DNA of 7,760 bases from Gammaproteobacteria bacterium (GTDB lineage: Bacteria; Pseudomonadota; Gammaproteobacteria; Chromatiales; Chromatiaceae). Both the position numbers and the translations under genes were made by a program. Of this stretch, positions 7,085 to 7,760 are shown piece by piece. The notes beneath the pieces are model-generated. The model ran no database searches. It saw nothing but the letters and a program-made list of their open reading frames with translations, and had not been told where the DNA came from. Position 1 is the first letter of the stretch. The number at the start of each line of letters is the position of its first letter. The stretch covers positions 1-7,760 of the forward strand of contig JAJRUY010000215.1 of NCBI GenBank assembly GCA_024277555.1. The letters run 5' to 3'.

Positions 7085-7760
7085 TCAGTGTTCATTATGC
7101 GCCATGTCCAGATAAACAATGGTCAAGGTCATAAAGATGAACGCCTGCAGGGTAATGACCAGAACATGGAACACCGCCCATACGAACTGCAGCGCCCCAC
7201 CAAACAGCCCCATCACAATACCCGACCCATACATCAGCGCGATAAGAATGAAAATCATCTCACCCGCATACAGGTTACCGAACAGCCGCAGGGAAAGAGA
7301 AATTGGCTTGGCGATGAGATTGACGCCTTCGAGAAACAGGTTGATGACGAATAATATGGGCTTAAGCGCCTTATTGTTAGTCTGAAAGGGCATGCCGGTG
7401 AGTTCGTGAACAAAGCCTCCCACACCCTTGATCTTGATGCTGTAAAAAATGATCAGCGCAAACACGCCTAACGCCAGGGCGAAGGTGACATTTGGATCGG
7501 TGGTGGGCACGATCTTCATGTAACTGATGCCAATGGCTCCGGCCAGGCGGGGAACGAGATCCACAGGAACCAGATCCATAAGGTTCATGAGAAACACCCA
7601 GCAGAAGACAGTCAATGCCAGCGGGGCTACCAGGGGATTACGACCGGAGAAGGAGCCCTTGACGCTGTCGTCAACGAAATCCACCATCATTTCAACAAAG
7701 TTCTGCAGCTTTCCGGGAACTCCGGAGGTTGCATTTTTTGCAGCTTTGTAGAAGAAGTAG
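7085..7760 (-). CDS. atpB: ATP synthase Fo subunit a (5' end beyond window)
   Basis: Subunit a provides the two proton half-channels beside the c ring in the inner membrane. The visible 224 residues start inside the protein, at the segment KNATSGVPGKLQN that matches KKATSGVPGKFQ of E. coli, so roughly 50-60 N-terminal residues lie past 7760. The frame continues open to the window edge, so the internal ATG at 7690 is not the start. Several hydrophobic helices follow. The essential arginine is in SLSLRLFGNLYAGE (visible R158, codon 7286-7288, E. coli R210). The same segment gives G166-E167, and WAVFHVLVITLQAFIF contains H198 and Q205. These correspond to the E. coli G218-E219, H245 and Q252 proton-path residues. 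It ends 51 nt before atpE. Confidence 0.98.
   Translation of the reverse strand, partial: YFFYKAAKNATSGVPGKLQNFVEMMVDFVDDSVKGSFSGRNPLVAPLALTVFCWVFLMNLMDLVPVDLVPRLAGAIGISYMKIVPTTDPNVTFALALGVFALIIFYSIKIKGVGGFVHELTGMPFQTNNKALKPILFVINLFLEGVNLIAKPISLSLRLFGNLYAGEMIFILIALMYGSGIVMGLFGGALQFVWAVFHVLVITLQAFIFMTLTIVYLDMAHNEH

Noticed and set aside
7085..7690. ATG at 7690 as the start of atpB.
   Set aside because: The same frame continues upstream to the window edge with sequence matching the conserved ATSGVPGK segment of subunit a, so the true start lies outside.
1..7760. Mobile element, CRISPR, defence or other novel system.
   Set aside because: The window is filled by atp genes, a SlyD-like gene and glmU with short spacers. 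I saw no repeats, transposase, integrase, tRNA or unexplained long region.

Overview
The window is one strand of a gammaproteobacterial F1Fo ATP synthase locus, read entirely from right to left (minus strand). The gene order atpB-E-F-H-A-G-D-C, followed downstream by glmU, is the order of the Escherichia coli unc/atp operon. The proteins also look gammaproteobacterial: c subunit with RQP loop and a TDAVP proton site, alpha ending in HSW, gamma ending in SGAAAV. Base composition is moderate by eye. I cannot name a genus from the sequence.

Layout from right to left: atpB (subunit a, N-terminus cut off by the window edge at 7760), atpE (c), atpF (b), atpH (delta), atpA (alpha), atpG (gamma), atpD (beta) and atpC (epsilon). 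Spacers within the operon are 8 to 68 nt. The first three genes build the membrane Fo sector (a, c ring, b stalk), and atpH/A/G/D/C build F1 with its stalks. All catalytic and proton-path residues I could check are present. The atpE leader is AT-rich with a strong Shine-Dalgarno, resembling the translation enhancer that drives high c-subunit synthesis in E. coli.

A convincing rho-independent terminator follows atpC (1309-1346). Directly beyond it lies a SlyD-type FKBP peptidyl-prolyl isomerase gene (793-1293), then the first 258 codons of glmU, which runs off the left edge. The SlyD-like gene sits between two genes that are neighbours in E. coli. Its start codon lies just after the terminator U-tract with no clear ribosome binding site.

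There is no stretch longer than 300 bases without a gene. I found no mobile element, CRISPR array, tRNA or rRNA. This is a core housekeeping locus and I see no undescribed system in it. The points worth a second look are small: the extra isomerase gene and its odd start, the atpE leader, a hairpin between atpG and atpD, and a missing arginine in the epsilon ATP-binding motif.
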